From Lachnospiraceae bacterium (GTDB lineage Bacteria > Bacillota_A > Clostridia > Lachnospirales > Lachnospiraceae), in the NCBI GenBank assembly GCA_009774655.1, contig VSOD01000042.1:1-15950 (forward strand): a stretch of 15,950 bases of DNA, in the 5' to 3' direction. The notes under the pieces are model-generated. The model was not told where the DNA came from, did no database searches, and was given only the letters and a program-made list of their open reading frames with translations. The translations under genes and the position numbers were made by a program. This document shows positions 1 to 6,731 of the stretch, one piece after another; within the stretch, counting starts at the first letter, position 1, and every line of letters starts with the position of its first letter.

Positions 1-791
1 TCGAAGAGCTGCCGACGACCTTTGATGAATTTTATGCGGCCTGTGAAGCGGTCAATGATCCGGACAACAATATTTATGGCTGGATCACGGTTCTTTCCGA
101 GGCATATCCGTCATCTTCCCAGGATCAGTTTATGAGTCTGGTATGGGCGAATCAGGGGAATATGATCGGAGAAGACGGCAGAGCGGTTTTTGCAGATGAC
201 ACGGCGGTCAACGATACTTTTGCATTTTTCAAGAAATGTTATGATGCAGGGCTGGTAAATCCGGGTATTTTTTCCATGACGTCTCCGGATATGCAGGATA
301 CTTTCGCCAACGGCTATGCGGCATTTATGCTCAGCACCTGTTCTACCATCAATACACTGAGAACAGCCAATCCGGATCTGGAATTCACCATGGGAGCAGT
401 TCCCGTTAAAGACGGTATGGAAGGAAAGAGCGGTGTGATGTATGCGCCCTGGGGACTTGGTATTTCTGCCAATACAGAGCATCCGGACGAAGCGTGGGAG
501 TTTGTATCTTATCTTTTAAGTCCGGAAGTGAATACCGAATTCGCCGGCTATGCCAATGCATTTCCAGGCAATACGAAGTCGGAAGTGATCTCTGAGGATG
601 AGGCATTTGTCAATGCCTATAAGCTGGTACAGGAAAATTATCTGATCAATCAGGTGCAGGGGCTGCCTTCCACTGAGGATCTGATGAAGAATCTTACGGT
701 TCAGCTGCAGCTGGCATTCAGAGGGGATCAGGATATTGCCAGGTCACTCACGGATTCTGAGGATTACTGGAATCAGGTGATCGGAAAATAA
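1..791 (+). CDS. ABC sugar transporter, extracellular solute-binding protein (5' truncated)
   Basis: The reading frame is open from base 3, so the N-terminus, including the expected lipoprotein signal peptide, lies outside the window. About 262 C-terminal residues are visible. The protein resembles family 1 (CUT1, maltose/oligosaccharide type) binding proteins. Supporting features are an early segment reading ELPTTFDEFYAAC, a segment with FANGYAAFML (a usual ligand-cleft region), a GAVPVKDG stretch, and the late APWGLGISANTEHPDEAWEFVSYL pattern, here split as APWGLGISAN and HPDEAWEFVSYL, common near the C-terminal lobe. It would capture a sugar or oligosaccharide outside the membrane and deliver it to the two permeases downstream. 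A 133-base gap holding a strong hairpin separates it from the first permease. The substrate cannot be inferred. Family assignment is firm; the missing N-terminus is a window-edge effect, not decay. Confidence 0.9.
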   Translation, partial: EELPTTFDEFYAACEAVNDPDNNIYGWITVLSEAYPSSSQDQFMSLVWANQGNMIGEDGRAVFADDTAVNDTFAFFKKCYDAGLVNPGIFSMTSPDMQDTFANGYAAFMLSTCSTINTLRTANPDLEFTMGAVPVKDGMEGKSGVMYAPWGLGISANTEHPDEAWEFVSYLLSPEVNTEFAGYANAFPGNTKSEVISEDEAFVNAYKLVQENYLINQVQGLPSTEDLMKNLTVQLQLAFRGDQDIARSLTDSEDYWNQVIGK

Positions 792-834
792 GAGTTCGGG
801 AATCTGCCGGCAATCGTTTTTTGGAATAAGTTGT

Positions 835-888
835 TGCTTTCGGTTTCTGCAAAATCCATATTCGGAAACTTTTGCAGAACCGAAAGCA
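835..888 (+). promoter_or_regulatory. Intercistronic hairpin between binding protein and permease genes
   Basis: Bases 835-854 (TGCTTTCGG then TTTCTGCAAAA) pair with 870-888 (TTTTGCAGAA then CCGAAAGCA). The match is perfect except for one extra T in the left arm, and the loop is 15 bases. No run of T follows, so it is not a standard intrinsic terminator. In binding-protein operons such a structure usually stabilises the upstream mRNA or lets only part of transcription continue, giving more binding protein than permease. That role is inferred from position; the fold itself is plain in the sequence. Confidence 0.75.
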
Positions 889-924
889 CAGGTTCCTGTG
901 TCGTTAACTACAGAAAGGAAAGAT

Positions 925-1782
925 ATGAATAAGAAAAAGATGATACCCTATTTCTATCTGCTTCCGATCACCCTGATCTTCTGTATCCTCATGGTCTATC
1001 CGATCTGTCAGGTGATCGGGTTTTCCGTAAAAGATAATGTGATTGTAAACCCGAACCCACAGTTTGCCGGTATGGAGAATTTCTCCAGGATCTTTCATGC
1101 ACCGGAATTTTGGAAGGCGCTCGGAAATTCTCTGAAATTCTCGGTTGTGTCGCTGTTTTTTCATATTACACTGGGGATGGTATTTGCGTTGATGTTGAAT
1201 TCTGATCTTATCAACAGCAGATTCCGTGGACTGGTCAGGGCATTGTATATTATTCCGTGGACTTTTACAGTATCCATCGTGGCAATCCTCTGGCGGTTGA
1301 TGTTGAATAACAGTGGTATTGTCAATACGGTTCTGGGGCTGTCCGTTGACTGGTTCGGCAATCGGGACCTGGCGATGAAAGCGGTTATTTTCGTGAATAT
1401 CTGGTGTTCTTATCCGTTCTACCTGATCAGTATCCTGGCGGCGTTGCAGGGTGTTTCCACAGTATACTACGAGGCGGCGAGCATAGACGGGGCAAACGGA
1501 ATCCAGAAGTTTATCAAGATCACATTGCCGCATGTGAAGCCGGTTCTGATCAGCCTGACGCTGCTGGATTTTATCTGGTCGATGCAGCAGCTTTCGCTGA
1601 CATATATCACCACAGGAGGCGGGCCCATCGGTTCGACGGAAACTGTTGGCACATACACATACAATCTGGCATTCAAGAGCTATCAGTTTTCGACAGCCTC
1701 TGCCAGCGCTGCGGTCATGATGCTGTTATGTCTGGTGATGGACATCTTCTATGTAAGAATGCAGAACAGAGTAGACGGATAG
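925..1782 (+). CDS. ABC sugar transporter permease, MalF/UgpA type
   Basis: A 285-residue inner membrane permease of the CUT1 family. The first membrane segment (IPYFYLLPITLIFCILMVYP) follows a short basic N-terminus, as usual for this family. Five further hydrophobic segments follow. The cytoplasmic EAA loop that docks the ATPase reads EAASIDGANG, then a matching I-x-LP, around nucleotides 1470-1535. The start at 925 is chosen because an AGAAAGGAAAG ribosome site lies just upstream; a GTG at 898 in the same frame has no such site and would add nine unconserved residues. It forms a heterodimer with the next permease. No ATPase gene is present, which in Firmicutes CUT1 systems usually means use of a shared MsmK-type ATPase encoded elsewhere. 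Confidence 0.92.
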   Translation: MNKKKMIPYFYLLPITLIFCILMVYPICQVIGFSVKDNVIVNPNPQFAGMENFSRIFHAPEFWKALGNSLKFSVVSLFFHITLGMVFALMLNSDLINSRFRGLVRALYIIPWTFTVSIVAILWRLMLNNSGIVNTVLGLSVDWFGNRDLAMKAVIFVNIWCSYPFYLISILAALQGVSTVYYEAASIDGANGIQKFIKITLPHVKPVLISLTLLDFIWSMQQLSLTYITTGGGPIGSTETVGTYTYNLAFKSYQFSTASASAAVMMLLCLVMDIFYVRMQNRVDG

Positions 1783-1818
1783 CGGGATATGAAAAAGCAG
1801 GAGAGGAGCAAGATAATC

Positions 1819-2658
1819 ATGAGAAAATCAACCAGAATGCGGCTGATGAAGATTCTGATCATAACGGGACTGCTCATCGGGCTGGTTTATGCCCTGTTCC
1901 CGGTAGTGTGGATGATCAGCTGTGCGTTTAAGAGTAATACAGAAGTGTTTACCGTGCCCCAGCGGATCATCCCCAGAAGACCTACGCTGGAGGCTTTTTC
2001 ACAGGTGATGACGGATAGAGGAAAACTGCGGTATTTTTTAAACAGCTATATCATTGCCATGGTGACTACTGCGATTACGTTGTTTGTGGCCATTCTGGCA
2101 GCATATGCCCTGAGCCGTTATGCATTTAGGGGAAAAAAGCCGCTGAATGTGTTCATTATCATTACGCAGGCGGTGCCGCCAATGACGCTGTTGATTCCGT
2201 ACTTCGGTATGCTGGTTCTGTTTGGCCTGTATGATTCTTACTGGGCTTTGATCGTTACCTATCTGGTGTTTACGCTGCCATATGCAACGATCATGATCAC
2301 AGGCTATATCAATACGCTGCCGAAGGATCTTGACGAGGCGGTTGCCATTGACGGCGGCTCTACCTGGTGTGTGTTATGGCGGGTACTGGTGCCGATTTCG
2401 ACACCGGGGCTGGTGGCAACAGCGATCTATACTTTTTTGCAGTGCTGGAATGAATATCTGTTCGCGCTTTGCCTTACAAAGTCTGGGGAGATGCGGACGG
2501 TTCCGGTGGGAATTCAGCTGTTAATGGGGCAGATCAGTTATAAGTGGAACGAAATGATGGCTATGAGTATTTTAGGATCGATTCCCATCATCATTCTTTT
2601 TATCTTTGCCCAGAATTATTTTATTGCGGGCCTGTCGGCAGGAGCGATCAAAAGTTGA
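1819..2658 (+). CDS. ABC sugar transporter permease, MalG/UgpE type
   Basis: A 279-residue CUT1 permease partner. It has an N-terminal membrane segment followed by PVVWMISCAFK, typical of MalG-type proteins, and the EAA loop DEAVAIDGGSTW followed by LVPISTPG at about nucleotides 2333-2410. It ends in the usual SAGAIKS-like tail of the family. The start is uncertain: an in-frame ATG at 1789 is only six bases after the previous stop codon and has a poor ribosome site. The ATG at 1819 is preceded at about ten bases by AGGAG within GGAGAGGAGC and gives the more usual N-terminus. Either way it is co-transcribed with the first permease. Its end converges on the RpiR-type gene with only six bases between stop codons. 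Confidence 0.92.
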   Translation: MRKSTRMRLMKILIITGLLIGLVYALFPVVWMISCAFKSNTEVFTVPQRIIPRRPTLEAFSQVMTDRGKLRYFLNSYIIAMVTTAITLFVAILAAYALSRYAFRGKKPLNVFIIITQAVPPMTLLIPYFGMLVLFGLYDSYWALIVTYLVFTLPYATIMITGYINTLPKDLDEAVAIDGGSTWCVLWRVLVPISTPGLVATAIYTFLQCWNEYLFALCLTKSGEMRTVPVGIQLLMGQISYKWNEMMAMSILGSIPIIILFIFAQNYFIAGLSAGAIKS

Positions 2659-2678
2659 GATAGTTTACTCCTTTTGAT
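2647..2678. repeat. Inverted repeat across the convergent stop codons
   Basis: ATCAAAAG at 2647-2654 is matched exactly by CTTTTGAT at 2671-2678, with a 16-base loop that contains the permease stop codon and the stop codon of the opposing regulator. It could act as a weak two-way transcription end in a junction with almost no spacer. The stem is AT-rich and no U-tract follows on either strand, so function is uncertain. Confidence 0.35.
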
Positions 2679-3480
2679 TATGTTCCAGAGCATGAAGTGT
2701 ATCAAGATAGTTTGCCGTATAGCCGAAATCGGTGTGTATGATGCGGCTGAACAGCAGATCGATGATAAAGAGGATAGGTATCTGGGGAGAGATGAGCATA
2801 CCGGTGTTCATCTGCGGCAGAGATGCAGCGTACAGAACGACATCGAAATCCTGCTTTTTGTCATAGTGAGATGTGATGAGCAGGGTTCTGGCCCCGTTTT
2901 CATGTGCTTTTTTCAGGCCGAGGATGGTATTTTTCGTAGTGCCGCTTAAGGAAATGCCGATGACCAGCGTGGCAGACTGCACCATGGCGGAATTGGTCTG
3001 CATCATGAAATCATCTGTGTAGGCTTCTACCAGAAAGCCAAGTCGTTTAAAGCGGATCATAAATTCTTTTGCGGCATAGCCGGAAATGCCGTCACCGTAT
3101 ATGAGAATGTGTTTGCTGTGGCAGATCAGGTTTACAGCCCGCTCCAACGAGCGATTGTTGATGTTTAAACGGGATTCTCCTAAAAGGAAGGTATAGTCTT
3201 CCCAGACCTGACGGTCCGAATCATTCAGGGAATCAGACCGCAGGCGGTTTTCTTCTTCTGTCTTATACTGGTATAGGAACTGCCGAAAGCCGTCAAACCC
3301 TAATTTCTGGGCGAAGCGGGAGAGGGAGGCTTTGGAGACATAGAGGGCAGAGGCTACCTGCGAAGGCGTTAATTCTTCCTGAAAACCGGTATTTAAAAAG
3401 TAGTCGGCTATGATACGTTCAACAGTGGTCATTTCCTCGTATTTGGAACGTATTCTGGCAGATAAAGCACTGTTTTCCAT
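2665..3480 (-). CDS. MurR/RpiR family transcriptional regulator (HTH_6 plus SIS domain)
   Basis: A 271-residue sugar-phosphate responsive regulator. Residues about 1-75 form the RpiR-type winged helix-turn-helix: TVERIIADYFL is followed by TPSQVASALYVSKASLSRFA and KLGFDGFRQF. Residues about 105-255 form an SIS sugar-phosphate binding domain, with ILIYGDGISGYAAKEF and the phosphate-contact segment IGISLSGTTKNT. Family length is usually 270-290. An ATG at 3495 in the same frame is rejected because it has no ribosome site, whereas TGAGG sits nine bases ahead of the ATG at 3480. It is convergent with the transporter and divergent from the kinase-aldolase operon, so it most likely controls one or both in response to a phosphorylated intermediate. 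Repressor or activator mode cannot be told from sequence. Confidence 0.92.
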   Translation of the reverse strand: MENSALSARIRSKYEEMTTVERIIADYFLNTGFQEELTPSQVASALYVSKASLSRFAQKLGFDGFRQFLYQYKTEEENRLRSDSLNDSDRQVWEDYTFLLGESRLNINNRSLERAVNLICHSKHILIYGDGISGYAAKEFMIRFKRLGFLVEAYTDDFMMQTNSAMVQSATLVIGISLSGTTKNTILGLKKAHENGARTLLITSHYDKKQDFDVVLYAASLPQMNTGMLISPQIPILFIIDLLFSRIIHTDFGYTANYLDTLHALEHNQKE

Positions 3481-3493
3481 CGCTGTTTTCCTC

Positions 3494-3522
3494 ATAAAAT
3501 GAAATACTATCTGTCATTTTAT
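3494..3522. promoter_or_regulatory. Second inverted repeat in the regulator-kinase intergenic region
   Basis: ATAAAATGA at 3494-3502 is the exact reverse complement of TCATTTTAT at 3514-3522, with an 11-base spacer. The half sites are about 20 bases apart centre to centre, close to two DNA turns, so two regulator dimers or one extended dimer could bind. It covers the candidate -10 and start of the regulator transcript. Alternatively it may fold as a weak leader hairpin. Confidence 0.45.
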
Positions 3523-3544
3523 CATGAAACAGGTTTCACAGCAA
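3516..3544 (-). promoter_or_regulatory. Candidate promoter of the RpiR-type regulator
   Basis: Read on the minus strand, TTGCTG (3544-3539) is separated by 17 bases from TAAAAT (3521-3516). The -10 match is good and the -35 match is partial. Transcription would start near 3509, leaving about 29 bases before the ATG at 3480 and almost no leader for the alternative ATG at 3495. The spacer contains the palindrome described at 3525-3538, as expected for autoregulation. Inferred from consensus only. Confidence 0.45.
3525..3538. promoter_or_regulatory. Palindrome TGAAACAGGTTTCA, putative RpiR operator
   Basis: A 14-base palindrome with exact 6-base arms (TGAAAC and GTTTCA) around a two-base centre. 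It lies between the candidate -35 and -10 boxes of the regulator gene and upstream of the divergent kinase gene. TGAAA-TTTCA type sites fit the general form of RpiR-family operators as I recall them. Binding is not shown. Confidence 0.5.
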
Positions 3545-3602
3545 CTGGAAGCGGCCGGCTGATCGCGCAGTGTTTGAAAGCTAAAAAGAAAGAGGTGAAG
3601 AG

Positions 3603-4820
3603 ATGGAACGAGGTGACAGAGATACAATAGCGCTCGGGCTTGTGAATACGGTGGACTATGAAATAGAGTGGGATCCTGCACATCTGGAAAAACTTATCTG
3701 CCGGACGAACCTGCAGGAGTGCGATATCAGAAAAATGCATAAGATCTGTACGTTGAAAGATCTTCTCTCATCCATCCTGTTTCACATGAGAGAAGGAACA
3801 GGGTGTGGACTTTGGGTAGAAGATCCGGAGGTGATTGAGACGTTTCTGGAAGGAACAGGATACCAGGTGACACTGGGCGGAACCAATCTGAGAGCTGCAC
3901 AGGTCATTTCGACACTGGGCGGCAGGGCACTGGTACATCTTGTTTCTGTCAATGAAAATACATTAAGCCGTCTGCCGGACGGTGTGAAATGGGTTGGCGG
4001 ACAGAAATACCGGTGTTGTTTTCCGCATATTGCCATTCAGTTTCCGAAAGCGGCGCGTATTTGTGCAAACGGTGTGGAAATGATTACGCCGCGTGCAAAC
4101 CGGGTGATCTATTCCGGGGATATTGCCTGTGCACAGATGCCGCTGGAACAGGAATTTTTCACAAGAGCGGCCGGAATGCGGGCCATGCTGGTGTCAGGGC
4201 TTGACCTGGTTACCGATCCGGCTGTTTTGTCGATGCGTCTTAAGCAGATTCAGAAAGGACTCAAGGGGTTTGGAGGGGAAAAACCGCTGGTCTTTTATGA
4301 ACATGCCTGCTTTGCGGATACGGCATATGAGGAAATGCTGCAGAGGGAACTGGAGCCGCTGCTGGATATATACAGTATGAATGAGGATGAATTTCAGACA
4401 CTGGTAGGAGGAAGAGTGGAACTGCTGCATGCAGACACTGTGTTAAAGGGGCTGCAGGCTGCGCGAAAGAAACTGCCCGACGTGACTCTTGTGGTACATA
4501 CGGGATACTGGGGACTGGCGTATGGAATGCGGGCGCAGGAGATCAGAGGAGCGCTGGAAAAAGGAATGCTGGCGGCGACGGCACGGTACTGGCTTGGAAA
4601 TTCGGACAATGCCGGTATGGACAGGGCGGCGATGCTGCCGCAGCAGGTTTTGTCGAAAGCATTTGCAGAGGAAATAGAACGAATATCCGAAGAGCAGGTG
4701 GTATGTCTGCCTGCAGCAGAGGTGAAGCCGGATGATCCGACAACGGTAGGACTGGGTGACAGCTTTGTCGGGGGATTTTTATATCAATACTGTTTCGACA
4801 GGAGGAAGAGGGAGGCATAA
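3603..4820 (+). CDS. ADP-dependent glucokinase/phosphofructokinase family sugar kinase
   Basis: A 405-residue protein I place in the ADP-dependent sugar kinase family (ribokinase fold; archaeal and eukaryotic ADP-GK and ADP-PFK are its known members). Seen in order are a sugar-site GGTN at 92-95 followed by AAQVISTLGG, an SMNEDEF segment at 258-264 matching the NxxE magnesium/phosphate motif, HTGYWG at 299-304, and TVGLGDSF at 381-388 whose Asp386 would be the catalytic base of the GxGD motif. It is shorter than the roughly 450-residue archaeal enzymes. AGAGGTG lies just upstream of the ATG. It is followed after three bases by an aldolase, so a role in making a ketose bisphosphate is likely. 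Substrate (hexose or hexose 6-phosphate) and true donor (ADP or ATP) are inferred, not shown. Confidence 0.75.
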   Translation: MERGDRDTIALGLVNTVDYEIEWDPAHLEKLICRTNLQECDIRKMHKICTLKDLLSSILFHMREGTGCGLWVEDPEVIETFLEGTGYQVTLGGTNLRAAQVISTLGGRALVHLVSVNENTLSRLPDGVKWVGGQKYRCCFPHIAIQFPKAARICANGVEMITPRANRVIYSGDIACAQMPLEQEFFTRAAGMRAMLVSGLDLVTDPAVLSMRLKQIQKGLKGFGGEKPLVFYEHACFADTAYEEMLQRELEPLLDIYSMNEDEFQTLVGGRVELLHADTVLKGLQAARKKLPDVTLVVHTGYWGLAYGMRAQEIRGALEKGMLAATARYWLGNSDNAGMDRAAMLPQQVLSKAFAEEIERISEEQVVCLPAAEVKPDDPTTVGLGDSFVGGFLYQYCFDRRKREA

Positions 4821-4823
4821 AGT

Positions 4824-5759
4824 ATGCTTTATACAATGAAGGATTTATTAGAAGTAGCGAACAGAGAGAATTTTGCAATACCGGCACCGAATATCCAGAA
4901 TGAGATGACGGCGAGGGCGGTGATCGAGGCGGCGGAACTGTGCAGTTCTCCATTGATAATTGATATCGCATTTCCAATCCACCCGGACATCGTGTTTCTG
5001 GGGGAGATGACCAGGCGGCTTGCGGAAGAAGCAGCGGTTCCGGTAGCCATCAATCTGGATCATGGAGGAAGCCGCTGGACGGATATGGAGACATGTCTGG
5101 AGGAAGTAATGCCCTGTATCCGGGCAGGCTTTACGTCGGTGATGGTGGACCGTTCCAGCCTGCCTTATGAGGAAAATGTGCGGCAGGTGCAGTTTGTCGT
5201 GAAACTGGCCCATGCCATGGGAGTTTCCGTCGAGGCAGAACTGGGACATGTGGGAGATGGACAGTTATATGATGAAAAAAGCGATATGGTGCTGACCGAT
5301 CCGGAGGAGGCAGCGCGGTTTGTCAGAGAGACAGGGATTGATTGCCTGGCAGTTTCGGTCGGAACGGCGCATGGACAGTATAAGGGGAATCCACATCTGG
5401 ATTTCGAACGACTGGAAAAGATCAAAAGGGCTACGGGCGGATTTCCGCTGGTCCTGCACGGAGGCAGCGGGACCGGAGATGAAAATCTGCAGCGTGCCAG
5501 CCGGTCAGGGATCAATAAGGTCAATGTGGGAACGGATCTGTTCAAGGCGTCTTTGGATGCGGTGCGCACGGCAGATCTGGAAGGAGGAAGAATCTACAAT
5601 ATATGGCAGGTGATCAATGACAGCTGGCGGGATAAGCTGATACACTGGATCAGACTGTTGGGAGCCGCCGGAAAAGCGGCCGAATATCCGCCGGTGAACA
5701 GGGCAAACAGGATGCCCTGGCAGAGACTGGTGGAAGACGGAATCTACAGGGCAATCTAA
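4824..5759 (+). CDS. Class II ketose-bisphosphate aldolase (fructose/tagatose-bisphosphate type)
   Basis: A 311-residue zinc-dependent aldolase that cleaves a ketose bisphosphate to dihydroxyacetone phosphate and an aldehyde. Visible family marks are NLDHGG with catalytic Asp79 and zinc ligand His80, the GFTSVMVDRSSLPYEEN signature at 102-118, VEAELGHVGD around Glu139, GTAHGQYKG with His183, LHGGSGTGDE with His212, and the phosphate-binding NKVNVGTDLF at 231-240. Length is normal. GGGAGG lies eight bases before the ATG, and the start is three bases after the kinase stop, so the two are co-transcribed. The kinase partner suggests the product of one enzyme feeds the other. Fructose 1,6-, tagatose 1,6- or a related bisphosphate are all possible; residues here do not settle which. 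The C-terminal tail after about residue 245 is not one I can relate to a named subclass. Confidence 0.9.
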   Translation: MLYTMKDLLEVANRENFAIPAPNIQNEMTARAVIEAAELCSSPLIIDIAFPIHPDIVFLGEMTRRLAEEAAVPVAINLDHGGSRWTDMETCLEEVMPCIRAGFTSVMVDRSSLPYEENVRQVQFVVKLAHAMGVSVEAELGHVGDGQLYDEKSDMVLTDPEEAARFVRETGIDCLAVSVGTAHGQYKGNPHLDFERLEKIKRATGGFPLVLHGGSGTGDENLQRASRSGINKVNVGTDLFKASLDAVRTADLEGGRIYNIWQVINDSWRDKLIHWIRLLGAAGKAAEYPPVNRANRMPWQRLVEDGIYRAI

Positions 5760-5775
5760 ACACACAAAAACCTTC

Positions 5776-5816
5776 CGGGGGATTTTGCAATGACAAACCA
5801 TTTGCAAAATCCCCCG
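5776..5816 (+). terminator. Strong hairpin after the aldolase gene, probable terminator or 3' end
   Basis: A perfect 15-base stem, CGGGGGATTTTGCAA at 5776-5790 with TTGCAAAATCCCCCG at 5802-5816, and an 11-base loop. It starts 16 bases after the stop codon, where an operon terminator is expected. The sequence after it (AAATACAG) has no U-tract for plus-strand transcripts, so it is not a textbook intrinsic terminator; a T-rich stretch is found only when it is read on the minus strand. It may be an mRNA 3' protection structure instead. Confidence 0.55.
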
Positions 5817-5830
5817 AAATACAGTACTAT

Positions 5831-5898
5831 CTTAAATGTCGAATTAAGAAAACATTAAAGAAATTCCCATCTATTCCTTTAGGTTTTCCTGACATAAT
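5831..5898 (+). promoter_or_regulatory. Candidate promoter region of the two-component operon with direct repeats
   Basis: ATTAAGAAAAC at 5843-5853 is followed head to tail by ATTAAAGAAAT at 5854-5864, and a looser TTAA copy lies at 5832-5835. An 11-base period is what OmpR-family regulators usually bind as tandem dimers. A CATAAT at 5893-5898 could be the -10 box, about 30 bases downstream. The -35 position at a 17-base spacing (TCTATT) is poor, which would suit an activated promoter. Autoregulation by the adjacent response regulator is the inference. Confidence 0.4.
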
Positions 5899-5920
5899 GC
5901 ATAGTAAATGCAGCCGGGAA

Positions 5921-5940
5921 GGCCGTGCAGAGCACGGGCC
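5921..5940 (+). repeat. GC-rich hairpin in the leader of the response regulator gene
   Basis: GGCCGTGC at 5921-5928 pairs with GCACGGGCC at 5932-5940 with a three-base loop and one bulged G. It lies 30 bases ahead of the start codon and just before the ribosome site. It may slow translation, but it does not cover the ribosome site. Confidence 0.35.
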
Positions 5941-5970
5941 GGCCGGACAAAGTACGCAGGGGAGGGTGAC

Positions 5971-6663
5971 ATGGCTAACATTCTGGTTTGTGATGACGAC
6001 AAAGAGATCGTGGATGCGATCGAGATCTATCTGCTTCAGGAAGGGTATACGATCTTCAAAGCCTATGACGGTGAGCAGGCGATCAGGGTGCTGAAGGAGC
6101 AGCAGATTCATCTGCTTTTGATCGATGTTATGATGCCGAAGCTGGACGGGATCCACGCCACTTTGAAGATCAGGGAGTACTCCAGCATTCCGATTATCAT
6201 TTTATCGGCGAAGTCGGAGGATAATGATAAGATACTGGGATTGAATATCGGAGCGGACGACTACGTAACGAAGCCTTTTAACCCGCTTGAGCTGCTGGCG
6301 AGGGTGAAGTCCAATTTAAGGCGCTATACGACGCTGGGGAATCTGAATGCGGACAACAATGCGCTTTTTCAGGTCGGTGGATTGTGTATCAATGACGATA
6401 CCAAGGAAGTGACGGTGGACGGCGACAATGTGAAGCTGACGCCGATCGAGTACAACATTCTGCTGCTGCTTGTGAAAAACTGCGGCAGGGTTTTCTCCAT
6501 CGACCAGATTTATGAGAGCATCTGGAACGAGGAGGCTATCGGGGCGGATAACACAGTGGCGGTACATATCAGACATATTCGTGAGAAGATCGAGATCAAC
6601 CCGAAAGAGCCGAGATATCTGAAAGTAGTCTGGGGCGTCGGTTATAAGATCGAAAAGCAGTAA
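5971..6663 (+). CDS. Two-component response regulator, OmpR/PhoB type
   Basis: A 230-residue DNA-binding response regulator. The receiver domain (about 1-120) has the acidic pocket DDD at 8-10, phosphoacceptor Asp52 in LLIDVMMPKLDG, Ser79 in IILSAKSE and Lys101 in YVTKPFNPLEL. The winged-helix output domain (about 135-228) has LTPIEYNILLLL, VFSIDQIYESIW and the C-terminal VAVHIRHIREKIE and VVWGVGYKIEK. The start at 5971 is chosen because GGGGAGGGTG sits four bases upstream. The open frame extends back to 5908, but those residues (rich in G, R and A) come from the GC-rich leader and do not belong to the receiver fold. It is followed after 68 bases by its cognate histidine kinase. Its targets are unknown; the leader direct repeats suggest self-control. 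Confidence 0.95.
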   Translation: MANILVCDDDKEIVDAIEIYLLQEGYTIFKAYDGEQAIRVLKEQQIHLLLIDVMMPKLDGIHATLKIREYSSIPIIILSAKSEDNDKILGLNIGADDYVTKPFNPLELLARVKSNLRRYTTLGNLNADNNALFQVGGLCINDDTKEVTVDGDNVKLTPIEYNILLLLVKNCGRVFSIDQIYESIWNEEAIGADNTVAVHIRHIREKIEINPKEPRYLKVVWGVGYKIEKQ

Positions 6664-6731
6664 ACAGGACAGGCGGACAGAATGCGGCAGACAGGCACGG
6701 CCGGCAGACTGATAGAAAGGCATGGTTGAAG

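Noticed and set aside
4543..4977. A 144-codon minus-strand frame across the kinase-aldolase junction.
   Set aside because: It is Pro/Ser-rich antisense of two real genes with a three-base junction and no ribosome site of note.
5908..5970. Extension of the response regulator by 21 residues upstream.
   Set aside because: Those codons lie in a GC-rich leader hairpin; the ATG at 5971 has a strong ribosome site and begins exactly at the receiver fold.
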